Positions 1 to 6,451 of a DNA stretch of 20,791 nt are shown here, in pieces. The position numbers and the translations under genes are program-made. Source of the DNA: Halalkaliarchaeum sp036625675. Lineage in GTDB: Archaea > Halobacteriota > Halobacteria > Halobacteriales > Haloferacaceae. The notes below the pieces were generated by a model. The model saw only the letters and a list, made by a program, of their open reading frames with translations. It was not told the DNA's origin and did not search any database. Positions within the stretch are counted from its first letter, which is position 1; every line of letters begins with the position of its first letter. The stretch covers positions 1 through 20,791 of the forward strand of contig JAZKTH010000023.1 in the NCBI GenBank assembly GCA_036625675.1, read 5' to 3'.

Positions 1-63
1 GTGTGCGAACCTCTGGGAAATCCGGATCGCCGCCTCGCCATTCATACCGTATTCATACGCCAC
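1..63 (-). CDS. Possible start of a gene running off the left edge (uncertain)
   Basis: On the minus strand the frame read from position 165 down to 1 has no stop. Its only usual start codons are GTG at 63 and ATG at 45. From GTG 63 it reads VAYEYGMNGEAAIRISQRFAH and is still open at the edge. The composition is ordinary for a haloarchaeal protein, but 15 to 21 residues are too few to name a family. No convincing TATA box lies 26 bases upstream of either start. The nearest minus-strand candidate, near 193-200, would imply a leader of about 100 bases. It could equally be non-coding DNA. Confidence 0.22.
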   Translation of the reverse strand, partial: MAYEYGMNGEAAIRISQRFAH

Positions 64-92
64 GACAGCCGACAGGCCGTCCGTCGGGATCG

Positions 93-152
93 GGTGACCG
101 TCGACCGACGGTGGGGTGACCGTCGACCGACGGTGGGGGTGACCGCCGACGG
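93..152. repeat. Short tandem repeat, 22-bp unit, about 2.7 copies
   Basis: Two perfect 22-base copies sit at 93-114 and 115-136, beginning GGTGACCGTCGACCG. A degenerate partial third copy starts at 138 (GGTGACCGCCGACGG). Each unit contains the small palindrome CGTCGACCGACG. The repeat lies in non-coding DNA before the DUF7504-like gene, and upstream of the possible minus-strand gene at the left edge. It could be a regulatory protein-binding array or slippage-generated sequence; nothing in the bases decides between these. Confidence 0.8.
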
Positions 153-202
153 GCAGTCGTGGTTCTCACGGACATTCGTGTTCGATAGCTTCGTTTATCG
201 GT

Positions 203-240
203 ATTCTTATACCAGCGGGGATTCCCCTTGTATATAACCG
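203..240 (+). promoter_or_regulatory. AT-rich promoter region with two TATA-like boxes
   Basis: CTTATACC (206-213) and TATATAAC (231-238) stand out in GC-rich surroundings and flank the hyphenated palindrome GGGGA-T-TCCCC (217-227). The first box would place transcription start near 235, just before ATG 244. The second would place it near 260, before ATG 283. So the promoter used decides which start of the next gene is real. The palindrome between the boxes could be an operator. Confidence 0.45.
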
Positions 241-243
241 AAA

Positions 244-1200
244 ATGCCGGGCGAACGTCGTCTCGAACCGGATCCGGGAACGATGACCCTCGTTTCCGGC
301 GACCCCGGTGATTTCCACGCGCCGGAGGCCGGATCCGACGAGCGGGTCCTCGCGGTCCTGTTCGAACACGACGCCGACGGCTGGCGCCGTCGCTGGCGGG
401 GGACCTCCGCGTGGGAGCCCGAACGGGAGGCGTACGTCGACGTTCACGACCTCGCGAGGGGGGCCGCGAGCGCCGCCGGGGGGGACGCCGGTCCCTCGGC
501 GGCGTTCGGGGACACCTCGGCCCCGCCGACGTCCGGGGTGCACGTGCTTCCCGGGGGCGAGGTCGCGTTGACACCCCTCTCTCGTCCGGTGACCGCCGCC
601 GAGGTCGTTTCTTCGGCCCGGAAATACGTCATGGGCTGGGGTTCAGAGGGATACGCTCCGATCGTCTATGTCGACGCGCTTCCCGGTTTTCTCCAGGACG
701 ACGACCCCGAGAGTGCGGCCGCCGCTCTCCGCACGCTGGGAGAGGCCGTCTCCACATCGGGCGGAATCGCGTACGCCTACTGCGACGTCGACGCGATCGG
801 GGAGGCCGCGCTGGAGCGCCTCCGCTCTCCGTTCGATCGAGTCGTCGGCGACGAAGCGGTCCGGAACGGGATCCAGCCGGACCGGATGGACCTGGCGTCG
901 GAGCTTTTCGCCTTTCGCCGGGAGGATCCCACGAAGTACGGCTACCTCCAGGGGAACTGGCGGGAGGCACGCAAGGGGATCGAGGCGTGCGACCGGAACT
1001 ATCCGCAGGCCAGACAGGTCCACGCCGCGATCGACGACCCGGACACGACGCCGCGGACGCTCGGGGCCGCGCTGGGGGCGCTGGTCCGATTGGGGGTCAT
1101 CGATCGATGGAGCGACACGGTCGGCGCGACGCGGTACGACCTCACCGCGTACGACCCCGGCCGGCTGGAGGCTATCGGACGGATTCTCGAGTCGGACTGA
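244..1200 (+). CDS. DUF7504-like protein with degenerate RecA-type core and C-terminal winged helix
   Basis: Residues 34-51 (VLAVLFEHDADGWRRRW) and 138-205 (APIVYVDALPGFLQ through RSPFDRVVGDE) resemble the haloarchaeal DUF7504/HTR-like family, a RecA/KaiC-like fold. No Walker A loop is visible, so ATP hydrolysis is unlikely. Residues about 225-318 look like a winged helix-turn-helix, with repeated helix pattern and a wing near GATRYDL, suggesting DNA or protein binding. Residues 72-98 form a low-complexity Ala/Gly loop. The 318 residues exceed the roughly 200 of the simple family because of the C-terminal domain. ATG 244 gives the longest form; ATG 283 (residue 14) is an equally good start. 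The gene stands alone, converging on cinA with an 80-bp palindrome between. The family assignment is from memory of motifs, and the function is unknown. Confidence 0.7.
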   Translation: MPGERRLEPDPGTMTLVSGDPGDFHAPEAGSDERVLAVLFEHDADGWRRRWRGTSAWEPEREAYVDVHDLARGAASAAGGDAGPSAAFGDTSAPPTSGVHVLPGGEVALTPLSRPVTAAEVVSSARKYVMGWGSEGYAPIVYVDALPGFLQDDDPESAAAALRTLGEAVSTSGGIAYAYCDVDAIGEAALERLRSPFDRVVGDEAVRNGIQPDRMDLASELFAFRREDPTKYGYLQGNWREARKGIEACDRNYPQARQVHAAIDDPDTTPRTLGAALGALVRLGVIDRWSDTVGATRYDLTAYDPGRLEAIGRILESD

Positions 1201-1280
1201 TAATGATTGTTGTCGGAAGTTACCGTGTCGACCGCCCGAGGGCGTGGCGGTCGACCGGTAACCGTCTACAACAATCATTA
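1201..1280. repeat. 80-bp near-perfect inverted repeat between convergent genes
   Basis: The outer arms TAATGATTGTTGT (1201-1213) and ACAACAATCATTA (1268-1280) pair over 13 bases. After a 5/5-base internal mismatch, GTTACCG (1219-1225) pairs with CGGTAAC (1256-1262). After a one-base bulge, GTCGACCGCC (1227-1236) pairs with GGCGGTCGAC (1246-1255). A 9-base loop closes it. That is 30 perfect pairs. The left arm begins on the base after the upstream stop codon, and the right arm ends 20 bases before the cinA stop. The element is flanked on both sides by TGA (1198-1200 and 1281-1283), a possible 3-bp target duplication. It may be a bidirectional terminator, a cruciform or a MITE-like palindromic element. 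It lacks a T-tract. Confidence 0.9.
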
Positions 1281-1300
1281 TGACGGAACTGCTCCCGGAT

Positions 1301-1951
1301 TCACCCGTCGGTTGCGTCGCTCCCGTCCCCGTTCGCGCGGCTCGGCGTCGCTTCGATGGCCGCCTCCAGCGTCGACAGGGCTCCGCGCGCGCTCGCGCTC
1401 TTGACCGCCTGCCGGTCGCCGTCGAACACCCGGCGGTTCACCCGCGCGAACGACTCCTCGCTTCCCCACGGGGCGGCGTACGCGACGCCCAGGTAGACGA
1501 GGCCGACCGGCTTCTCCGCGGTACCGCCCGACGGCCCCGCGATTCCGGTCGCGGCGACGCCCCAGGTCACGTCGGCCACGTCCCTGACGCCGCGGGCCAT
1601 CGCGCGGGCGACGGGTTCGCTCACCGCCCCGTGCTCGTCCAGTACCTCCCGTGGGACCGCGAGCTCCTCCCGCTTGGCATCGTACGCGTAGGTGACGAAC
1701 CCGCGATCGAAGTAGTCGCTCGCGCCGGGCACGTCAGTCAGCAGGTCGGCGACGCGTCCTCCGGTGAGCGACTCTGCGACGGCGACGGTTTCTCCCCGGT
1801 CGCGTAACAGTTGCCCGACGCGCCGTTCGACCGGCTCCGTTTCGCGGTCGGCGGCGGCGTTCGGTCCCGCGTCAGTTCCCCTGTTCCGTTCCGACTCGGT
1901 TCGCCCGTTCCGTTCCCACCCGCTTCTCTCGTTCGGCGCCTCCCGCTCCAT
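1301..1951 (-). CDS. cinA: CinA/PncC-type nicotinamide-nucleotide amidohydrolase domain protein
   Basis: This 216-residue protein matches the CinA C-terminal (PncC) family, which deamidates nicotinamide mononucleotide to nicotinate mononucleotide in pyridine-nucleotide recycling. Visible motifs are AESLTGG (59-65) with the expected catalytic Ser61, TYAYDAK (87-93) with the Tyr and Lys of the active site, and GIAGPSGG (136-143). Residues 1-42 are a charged, low-complexity extension not needed by the family. The N-terminal MoeA-like domain of full-length bacterial CinA is absent, as is usual for stand-alone PncC. The frame extends further upstream, but ATG 1951 is chosen because the upstream part is Ser/Arg-rich and antisense to the neighbouring gene. 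It is divergent from the SAMP-DJ-1 fusion, 82 bases away. In vivo function is inferred from the family. Confidence 0.85.
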   Translation of the reverse strand: MEREAPNERSGWERNGRTESERNRGTDAGPNAAADRETEPVERRVGQLLRDRGETVAVAESLTGGRVADLLTDVPGASDYFDRGFVTYAYDAKREELAVPREVLDEHGAVSEPVARAMARGVRDVADVTWGVAATGIAGPSGGTAEKPVGLVYLGVAYAAPWGSEESFARVNRRVFDGDRQAVKSASARGALSTLEAAIEATPSRANGDGSDATDG

Positions 1952-2033
1952 ACCCCTACTGCGAGGGGTCGGTCCAAAGAAGCGTCGGCCGGGCGACCGT
2001 CGGCTACAAGTCGATCGACCACTCACGGGGGGT

Positions 2034-2954
2034 GTGAACGTCGAGTACCGCTTCTTCGGCCCGTTCCGGGAAGCCGCCGGGACGAAACGCGCCACACACG
2101 ACACCGACAGGGAGACGTATCGCGACCTGCTCGAGGCGGTCGAAACCCGGTATCCGGCCCTCGAGGGGGAACTCGTCGCCCCGGACGGCGACGGGTTCGT
2201 CGGCGACACAGTCGTCACCAAGAACGGAACGGATCTGCGTCACCTCGACGGGCTGGACACGCCCGTGGAGGACGGGGACGTGGTCCGGATGGTCCCGTCT
2301 GTATACGGCGGCGACAGCCCCGCGGACGAGGGCCGAATCGCGGTTCACGTTCTCCTGTACGACGGGTTCGACGAACTCGACGCGATCGGCCCCTACGAAG
2401 TCTTCGCGTACGCCCGCGAATTCGGCGCCGGGATCGATCCCTCGTACCGGACGCTCGGAATCCGGGAGCAGGTCCCCGCGAGCCACGGAACCCGGGTCGC
2501 CCCGGACGGGGAACTCCCGGACCCGGCCGCTCCCGACGCGCCGGATCTGCTGGTGGTGCCCGGCGGCGGCTGGAACGCCCGCGACGCGGAGGCGTCGGCG
2601 TGGGCGGAGGCGCGCCGGGGCGAGGTCCCCCGCGCGGTCGCGGCCCACCACCGCGGGGGCGCGACCGTTGCCGGCGTTTGCACCGGGACGATGCTGCTCG
2701 CCACCGCCGGAGTAACCGACGGACGGCCCGCGGTGACGCACGCGAGTGCGCTAGATGACCTCCGCGAGACGGGGGCGGACGTTCGGGACGCCCGAGCTGT
2801 AGACGACGGCGACCTCCTCACCGCCGGCGGGGTCACCTCCGGGCTCGACCTCGCGCTCCACGTCGTCGAGCGGGAACTCGGGAGCGATCTCGCGGACCGG
2901 ATCGCTACGGTCGTCGAGTACGACCGACGGTTCGACGTCGACGTGACCGACTGA
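2034..2954 (+). CDS. Fusion of ubiquitin-like MoaD/SAMP domain to DJ-1/PfpI domain
   Basis: Residues 1-93 form a beta-grasp MoaD/SAMP-type domain: VEYRFFGPFREAAG at the start, VTKNG at 61-65, HLDG at 70-73, then DGDVVRMVPSVYGG ending in Gly92-Gly93. In archaeal SAMPs that diglycine is the C-terminus activated by the E1-like UbaA. Here the frame continues without a stop into a DJ-1/PfpI domain (about 101-306). That domain carries DGFDELDAIGPYEVF, VVPGGG (174-179), the nucleophile elbow GVCTGTMLLA with Cys216, and TAGGVTSGLDLALHVV. It resembles the PfpI branch that includes isonitrile hydratase. The start is GTG 2034, after a G-rich stretch. No ATG, GTG or TTG codon lies between Met86 and the DJ-1 core, so the DJ-1 part has no obvious start of its own. 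Whether the product is cleaved after Gly93 is unknown. Confidence 0.8.
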   Translation: MNVEYRFFGPFREAAGTKRATHDTDRETYRDLLEAVETRYPALEGELVAPDGDGFVGDTVVTKNGTDLRHLDGLDTPVEDGDVVRMVPSVYGGDSPADEGRIAVHVLLYDGFDELDAIGPYEVFAYAREFGAGIDPSYRTLGIREQVPASHGTRVAPDGELPDPAAPDAPDLLVVPGGGWNARDAEASAWAEARRGEVPRAVAAHHRGGATVAGVCTGTMLLATAGVTDGRPAVTHASALDDLRETGADVRDARAVDDGDLLTAGGVTSGLDLALHVVERELGSDLADRIATVVEYDRRFDVDVTD

Positions 2955-3040
2955 GCGCCCGCGTTCCGAGGGGCGCCCCCCGGTGACGTCCCGGATCCCT
3001 GACGTGATATCGTGCCGGGAATCGATCGCTGAAAGGAACT

Positions 3041-3130
3041 AGTATCGATTTCGTAATTGTGTCCAAAACGAAACTATCACCGGTTTCTTTATATTGTTGT
3101 GTGGTAACATTTCTCTCCTAAATATTTAAC
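3041..3130 (+). promoter_or_regulatory. sod promoter region: two TATA-like boxes and inverted repeats
   Basis: The 211-base gap before sod becomes unusually AT-rich from about 3040. AAATATTTAAC (3119-3129) is a strong TATA box placing the start near 3150. CTTTATAT (3087-3094) is a second, placing it near 3117. Upstream, TTTCGT (3049-3054) and ACGAAA (3068-3073) form a 6-bp inverted repeat with a 13-base spacer. TGTT and AACA (3096-3109) form another around GTGTGGT. A GGTGAG (3155-3160) five bases before ATG 3166 resembles a Shine-Dalgarno site. The arrangement suggests control by a DNA-binding regulator, perhaps redox- or metal-responsive, but no regulator is identified. Confidence 0.6.
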
Positions 3131-3165
3131 AGGATACCGACCGTGCGTACATTCGGTGAGACAGA

Positions 3166-3768
3166 ATGACTGAGTACGAACTCGATCCGTTGCCGTACGA
3201 CTACGACGCACTCGAACCGCACATCTCCGAACAGGTGCTGGAGTGGCACCACGACACCCACCATCAGGGGTACGTGAACGGCTGGAACAGCGCCGAGGAG
3301 ACGCTCGAGGCCAACCGGGATGCGGGCGACTTCTCCTCTTCGGCCGGCGCGATCCGGTCGGTCACGCACAACTCCTCGGGCCACATCCTGCACGACCTGT
3401 TCTGGCAGAACATGAGCCCGGCGGGCGGCGACGAACCCACGGGCGCGCTCGCGGACCGCATCGAGGAGGACTTCGGCTCCTACGAGGCGTGGCGCGGCGA
3501 GTTCGAGGCGGCCGCGAAGGACGCCTCGGGCTGGGCGCTCCTGGTGTACGACACGTTCTCGAACCAGCTTCGGAACGTGGTAGTCGACAAGCACGACCAG
3601 GGCGCGATCTGGGGCGGTCACCCCGTTCTCGCGCTCGACGTCTGGGAGCACTCCTACTACTACGACTACGGCCCGGCCCGCGGGGAGTTCATCCAGAACT
3701 TCTTCGAAGTCGTCGACTGGGAGGAGCCCGCCAGCCGCTACGAGCAGGCCGTCGAGCTGTTCGAGTAA
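3166..3768 (+). CDS. sod: Superoxide dismutase, Mn/Fe family (probably Mn)
   Basis: This 200-residue cytoplasmic enzyme converts superoxide to oxygen and hydrogen peroxide. All four metal ligands of the Fe/Mn family are visible: His28 in LEWHHDTHH, His76 in ILHDLFW, and Asp158 and His162 in LDVWEHSYYYDYG. The N-terminal alpha-hairpin domain (1-85) and the C-terminal alpha/beta domain (90-200) are complete and of usual length. The acidic composition fits the halophilic Mn-SODs. It has its own strong TATA box and a GGTGAG site upstream, and a stem-loop at its stop codon, so it is probably monocistronic. Metal preference cannot be settled from sequence alone. Confidence 0.97.
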   Translation: MTEYELDPLPYDYDALEPHISEQVLEWHHDTHHQGYVNGWNSAEETLEANRDAGDFSSSAGAIRSVTHNSSGHILHDLFWQNMSPAGGDEPTGALADRIEEDFGSYEAWRGEFEAAAKDASGWALLVYDTFSNQLRNVVVDKHDQGAIWGGHPVLALDVWEHSYYYDYGPARGEFIQNFFEVVDWEEPASRYEQAVELFE

Positions 3769-3805
3769 GTCGGTCGCCGACGACTCGGTGATCTCGCATT
3801 TTTAT
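3762..3805 (+). terminator. Stem-loop plus T-run after sod
   Basis: CGAGT (3762-3766) pairs with ACTCG (3783-3787), and GTCGG (3769-3773) pairs with CCGAC (3777-3781) around a TCG loop. The stem includes the sod stop codon. A T5 run follows at 3799-3803. The T-run also forms the TATA box of the next gene, so termination and initiation signals overlap. Archaeal termination depends mainly on T-tracts, so the hairpin may be accessory. Confidence 0.45.
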
Positions 3806-3806
3806 C
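3797..3806 (+). promoter_or_regulatory. TATA box for the DUF5827-like gene cassette
   Basis: CATTTTTATC ends 25 bases before ATG 3831, the spacing expected of a leaderless haloarchaeal transcript. It is the only clear promoter before the four-gene cassette. Confidence 0.6.
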
Positions 3807-3830
3807 GGTCCCGAACGCGTACCCCGGCGT

Positions 3831-4142
3831 ATGCCCAAGCCGAAGTCCGAGGTCGACCGCCTGTATCCGTGCGATTTCTACACGCCCGCGGAGCTGCTCG
3901 ACCCCGACGAGCTGTACACCGTCCCCGAAATCGCGAGGCTGCTCCAGGAGCTCGATCCGGACGCCGAACTCGACGACGCGACCGAGGGAGTGCTGCTCGA
4001 CTGGGCGATCCCGTGGGTGATGGTCAACTCGGAGGACCTGGTGGTCGCCGAGCCGGGCGGGAAGGACGAGCCGGGATACTACGGACTGAAGACGGACGCG
4101 GAACGCGAGCGGTTCGCCGAGCGCGACCGGGACGACGAGTGA
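3831..4142 (+). CDS. Conserved small haloarchaeal protein, DUF5827-like
   Basis: This is an acidic 103-residue protein with no membrane segment or signal peptide. Its core reads VDRLYPCDFYTPAELLDPDELYTVPEIARLLQ (8-39) and LLDWAIPWVMVNSEDLVVAEP (55-75), then GYYGL. The pattern matches what I recall of the haloarchaeal DUF5827 family. A single cysteine (Cys14) is present, so no metal site is evident. ATG 3831 is preceded at the right distance by a TATA box. Only 13 bases separate its stop from the next start, so it likely leads the transcript with the P-loop ATPase, DUF5800-like gene and ychF. Its function is unknown. Confidence 0.75.
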   Translation: MPKPKSEVDRLYPCDFYTPAELLDPDELYTVPEIARLLQELDPDAELDDATEGVLLDWAIPWVMVNSEDLVVAEPGGKDEPGYYGLKTDAERERFAERDRDDE

Positions 4143-4155
4143 GTGGTCGCTACAG

Positions 4156-5070
4156 ATGAGTTCCGACCGACCGACTGTTCTGGTGGTGGGCGACGAGCGC
4201 GTCGACGCCGGGAAGACGACGTTCTCGGTTGGACTGCTGGCCCGTCTCCGGGAGTCCGGGTCCCGACCGATCGGGTTCAAGCCCCGGGCGGGCAACGACT
4301 ACTGGTTCGATCACGACGACGCCCTCGCGGCCCTGGAGGAAGGACGACTCTACGGGAAGGACGTCCGTCGGCTGGCCGACGCGGCGTCCGATCGGCCCGG
4401 GACGCGGGACCCACCGCGGGTCGAGCGGCTGAATCCGGTTCACCGGCTGTGGCGACCGACCCCCGGGCGGACCGGTCTCCTCGGGGAGTCCGACCGGACT
4501 GCGCTGGTCGACCGGGTGTGGACGGACGGCGAACCGACGTACCTCGTCAACGGGGTCGCCGAGGAGGAGGGGTTGCTTCCGCCCGTCGTTCGCCGGCACC
4601 TCCCCCTGAGGGACGCCGACCGGATCCCCTCCCTGGAGGCGTTCAACGAGGCGATGCGTGACCTCCACCTTCCCGCATTCGGGCGGTTGACCGAGCGCGT
4701 CGCCGCCGCGGACCGGGAGCGCTCGGTCGTGATCGAGTCCTACGGCGACATCGCGGTTCCCCTCCGGCGCCTCGACGAGGCGGTGGAACTCGACGCGGTG
4801 GCGGCGGTTGCGCCCACTCGCGTCCGCGTGTACCGGGGCGACCGCTGGCTTCGCGCCCGCGCCGTCGCCAGCGGGAGCCCGAGGGAGGGTCGCCTCGAGG
4901 AACGAACCGGGCGGGTCGCTGAGATGGTCGAACCGGTCGCGACCCGGCGGCTCCCCGCGCTCCCGTCACGGGTCCGCGCGGACCCCGAGGGGATCGCGGA
5001 GGCGTACGCCGAGGCCTACGACGCGCTTCTCGAACACGTTAAATCCGGTCGCGCACAAGGCCCGGTATGA
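4156..5070 (+). CDS. Predicted P-loop ATPase with deviant Walker A (SIMIBI-like)
   Basis: The 304-residue protein begins with a beta strand and nucleotide-binding loop, TVLVVGDERVDAGKTTFSVGLLARL (7-31). The loop reads G12-x6-G19-K20-T21, one residue longer than the classical A loop and like the deviant loops of dethiobiotin synthetase/MobB-type SIMIBI enzymes. RPIGFKPRAGNDYWF (about 37-51) resembles the GFKP segment after strand 2 in that group. VVIESYGDIAVP is a candidate Walker B region. The substrate is unknown, and the function cannot be named. Its stop overlaps the next start by ATGA (5067-5070), indicating translational coupling with the DUF5800-like gene and, through it, ychF. ATG 4156 directly precedes the first strand. 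Confidence 0.7.
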   Translation: MSSDRPTVLVVGDERVDAGKTTFSVGLLARLRESGSRPIGFKPRAGNDYWFDHDDALAALEEGRLYGKDVRRLADAASDRPGTRDPPRVERLNPVHRLWRPTPGRTGLLGESDRTALVDRVWTDGEPTYLVNGVAEEEGLLPPVVRRHLPLRDADRIPSLEAFNEAMRDLHLPAFGRLTERVAAADRERSVVIESYGDIAVPLRRLDEAVELDAVAAVAPTRVRVYRGDRWLRARAVASGSPREGRLEERTGRVAEMVEPVATRRLPALPSRVRADPEGIAEAYAEAYDALLEHVKSGRAQGPV

Positions 5071-5264
5071 CGAGCCTCTCCTTCGACGACGACGGCGTCG
5101 ACGTGGTGTACGACGGCACGGAGTTCCGCCTCGACAAGGAGATGATTCAGGAGGCGACGGGAAAGGACTGGCCCGACGTCACCGATCACGAGGTGCTCAA
5201 ACTGATCGAACCGGAACCGGAACTCTCGGGCGAACCCCGCCGCGTCCAGGACATCGTCCGATGA
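5067..5264 (+). CDS. Small conserved haloarchaeal protein, DUF5800-like
   Basis: This is an acidic 65-residue protein with a beta-hairpin-like start (LSFDDDGVDVVYDGTEFRLDKEMIQEATGK) and a helical second half (VTDHEVLKLIEPEPEL). It has no cysteine, signal peptide or membrane segment. It matches my recollection of the haloarchaeal DUF5800 family, whose role is undescribed. It overlaps the upstream ATPase and the downstream YchF start by four bases each (ATGA), so all three are probably made from one message in coupled fashion. That packing suggests a shared process with YchF on the ribosome, but this is inference. Confidence 0.8.
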   Translation: MTSLSFDDDGVDVVYDGTEFRLDKEMIQEATGKDWPDVTDHEVLKLIEPEPELSGEPRRVQDIVR

Positions 5265-6442
5265 TCACCGTCGCGCTCGCCGGGAAGCCCAACGCCGGCA
5301 AGTCGACTTTCTTCAGGGCGGCGACGATGGCCGACGTCGACGTCGGGAACTACCCATTTACCACGATCGATCCGAACCGCGGAATCGCGCACGTTAGGGC
5401 CCGGTGCCCGTGTCTCGATCTGGAGTCGCGGTGCGGGAACGAGCGGTGTCGCGGCGGCAAGCGGTACGTCCCCGTCGAACTCGTGGACGTCGCGGGACTG
5501 GTTCCCGGCGCGCACGAGGGACGGGGGCTCGGCAACCAGTTCCTCGACGAGCTGACGAACGCCGACGTGATCCTCCACGTCGTCGACGCTTCGGGCGGGA
5601 CGAACGCCGAGGGCGAGCCCGTGGACGTCGGCAGCCACGACCCCCTGGAAGAGGTCGACTTCGTCGAGGAGGAGATGGACCGGTGGCTCGTCGGGATCGT
5701 CGACCGCAACTGGGAGTCGATCGAACGGAAGTCCCGGTCGCCGGGGTTCGACGTCGACGAGGCCCTGACGGAGATGCTCACCGGGTTCGGCGCGACGGAG
5801 GCCGACGTGGGCGCCGTTCTCCGGACCTTCGAGTACCCGGAGGATCCGAAAAAGTGGACGGACGATCACCGCGAGACGCTCGCGCGGGCGATCCGTCGGC
5901 GGACCAAACCGCTGGTGCTGGTCGCGAACAAGGCGGACGTCGCGCCGGCGGAGAACCTGGCGCGGCTCCGCGAGGCCGAACGCCCGGTCGTGCCGGCGTC
6001 GGCCGAGGGGGAACTCGCGCTGCGGCGGGCCGAGGAGGCGGGGGCGGTCGAGTACGACCCCGGCGACGGGGCGTTCGACGTCGTCGGCGACCTCACCGAG
6101 GCCCAGCGCACGGGGCTGGAGACGGTCCGAGAACTGATGGTCGAACGCGGCGGCACCGGGGTCCAGGCCGCGCTCGACGCCGCCGTCTACGACCTGCTCG
6201 AGATGATCACTGCCTATCCCGTGCAGGACGCGGGCAAGTGGACGGACGGCCAGGGAAACGTTCTCCCGGACGCCCACCTGCTCCCCCGCGGCTCGACGCC
6301 GCTGGACCTGGCGTTCGAGGTCCACTCCGACATCGGCGACGGCTACCTCCACGCGGTCGACGCGCGCTCGAACAGGCGAATCTCCGAGGATCACGAACTC
6401 TCGGAGGGCGACGTGATCAAGATCGTGTCGACGGCGAACTGA
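5261..6442 (+). CDS. ychF: Redox/ribosome-associated GTPase of the Obg/YchF family, archaeal type
   Basis: This is a 393-residue P-loop GTPase. G1 is GKPNAGKST (8-16), the switch I region includes YPFTTIDPNRG (31-41), G3 is DVAG (76-79), and G4 is NKAD (223-226) rather than the NxxE that lets bacterial and eukaryotic YchF prefer ATP. A C-terminal TGS domain (about 310-393) ends in LSEGDVIKIVSTAN. A four-cysteine cluster, Cys49-x-Cys51, Cys58 and Cys63, lies just before G3 and could bind zinc. I recall similar cysteines in other archaeal YchF proteins. The family associates with ribosomes and tRNA-like ligands. ATG 5261 overlaps the preceding stop. The gene converges on the Cdc48-type gene with nine bases between stop codons. 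Confidence 0.93.
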   Translation: MITVALAGKPNAGKSTFFRAATMADVDVGNYPFTTIDPNRGIAHVRARCPCLDLESRCGNERCRGGKRYVPVELVDVAGLVPGAHEGRGLGNQFLDELTNADVILHVVDASGGTNAEGEPVDVGSHDPLEEVDFVEEEMDRWLVGIVDRNWESIERKSRSPGFDVDEALTEMLTGFGATEADVGAVLRTFEYPEDPKKWTDDHRETLARAIRRRTKPLVLVANKADVAPAENLARLREAERPVVPASAEGELALRRAEEAGAVEYDPGDGAFDVVGDLTEAQRTGLETVRELMVERGGTGVQAALDAAVYDLLEMITAYPVQDAGKWTDGQGNVLPDAHLLPRGSTPLDLAFEVHSDIGDGYLHAVDARSNRRISEDHELSEGDVIKIVSTAN

Positions 6443-6451
6443 CTTCGCCGG

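Noticed and set aside
1..237. Plus-strand open frame of 78 codons from the first base
   Set aside because: It crosses the tandem repeats and AT-rich promoter DNA, and the protein has no recognisable fold or haloarchaeal acidic bias.
1764..2033. N-terminal extension of the SAMP-DJ-1 fusion
   Set aside because: The added residues are antisense to cinA and low complexity; GTG 2034 sits exactly at the start of the beta-grasp domain.
1952..2221. N-terminal extension of CinA to position 2221
   Set aside because: The added 90 residues are Ser/Arg-rich, antisense to the SAMP domain and not part of the family; ATG 1951 gives a normal protein.
4808..5260. Longer YchF beginning at 4808
   Set aside because: The extra 151 residues are Arg/Pro/Ser-rich shadow sequence of the P-loop ATPase; the GTPase domain begins at ATG 5261.
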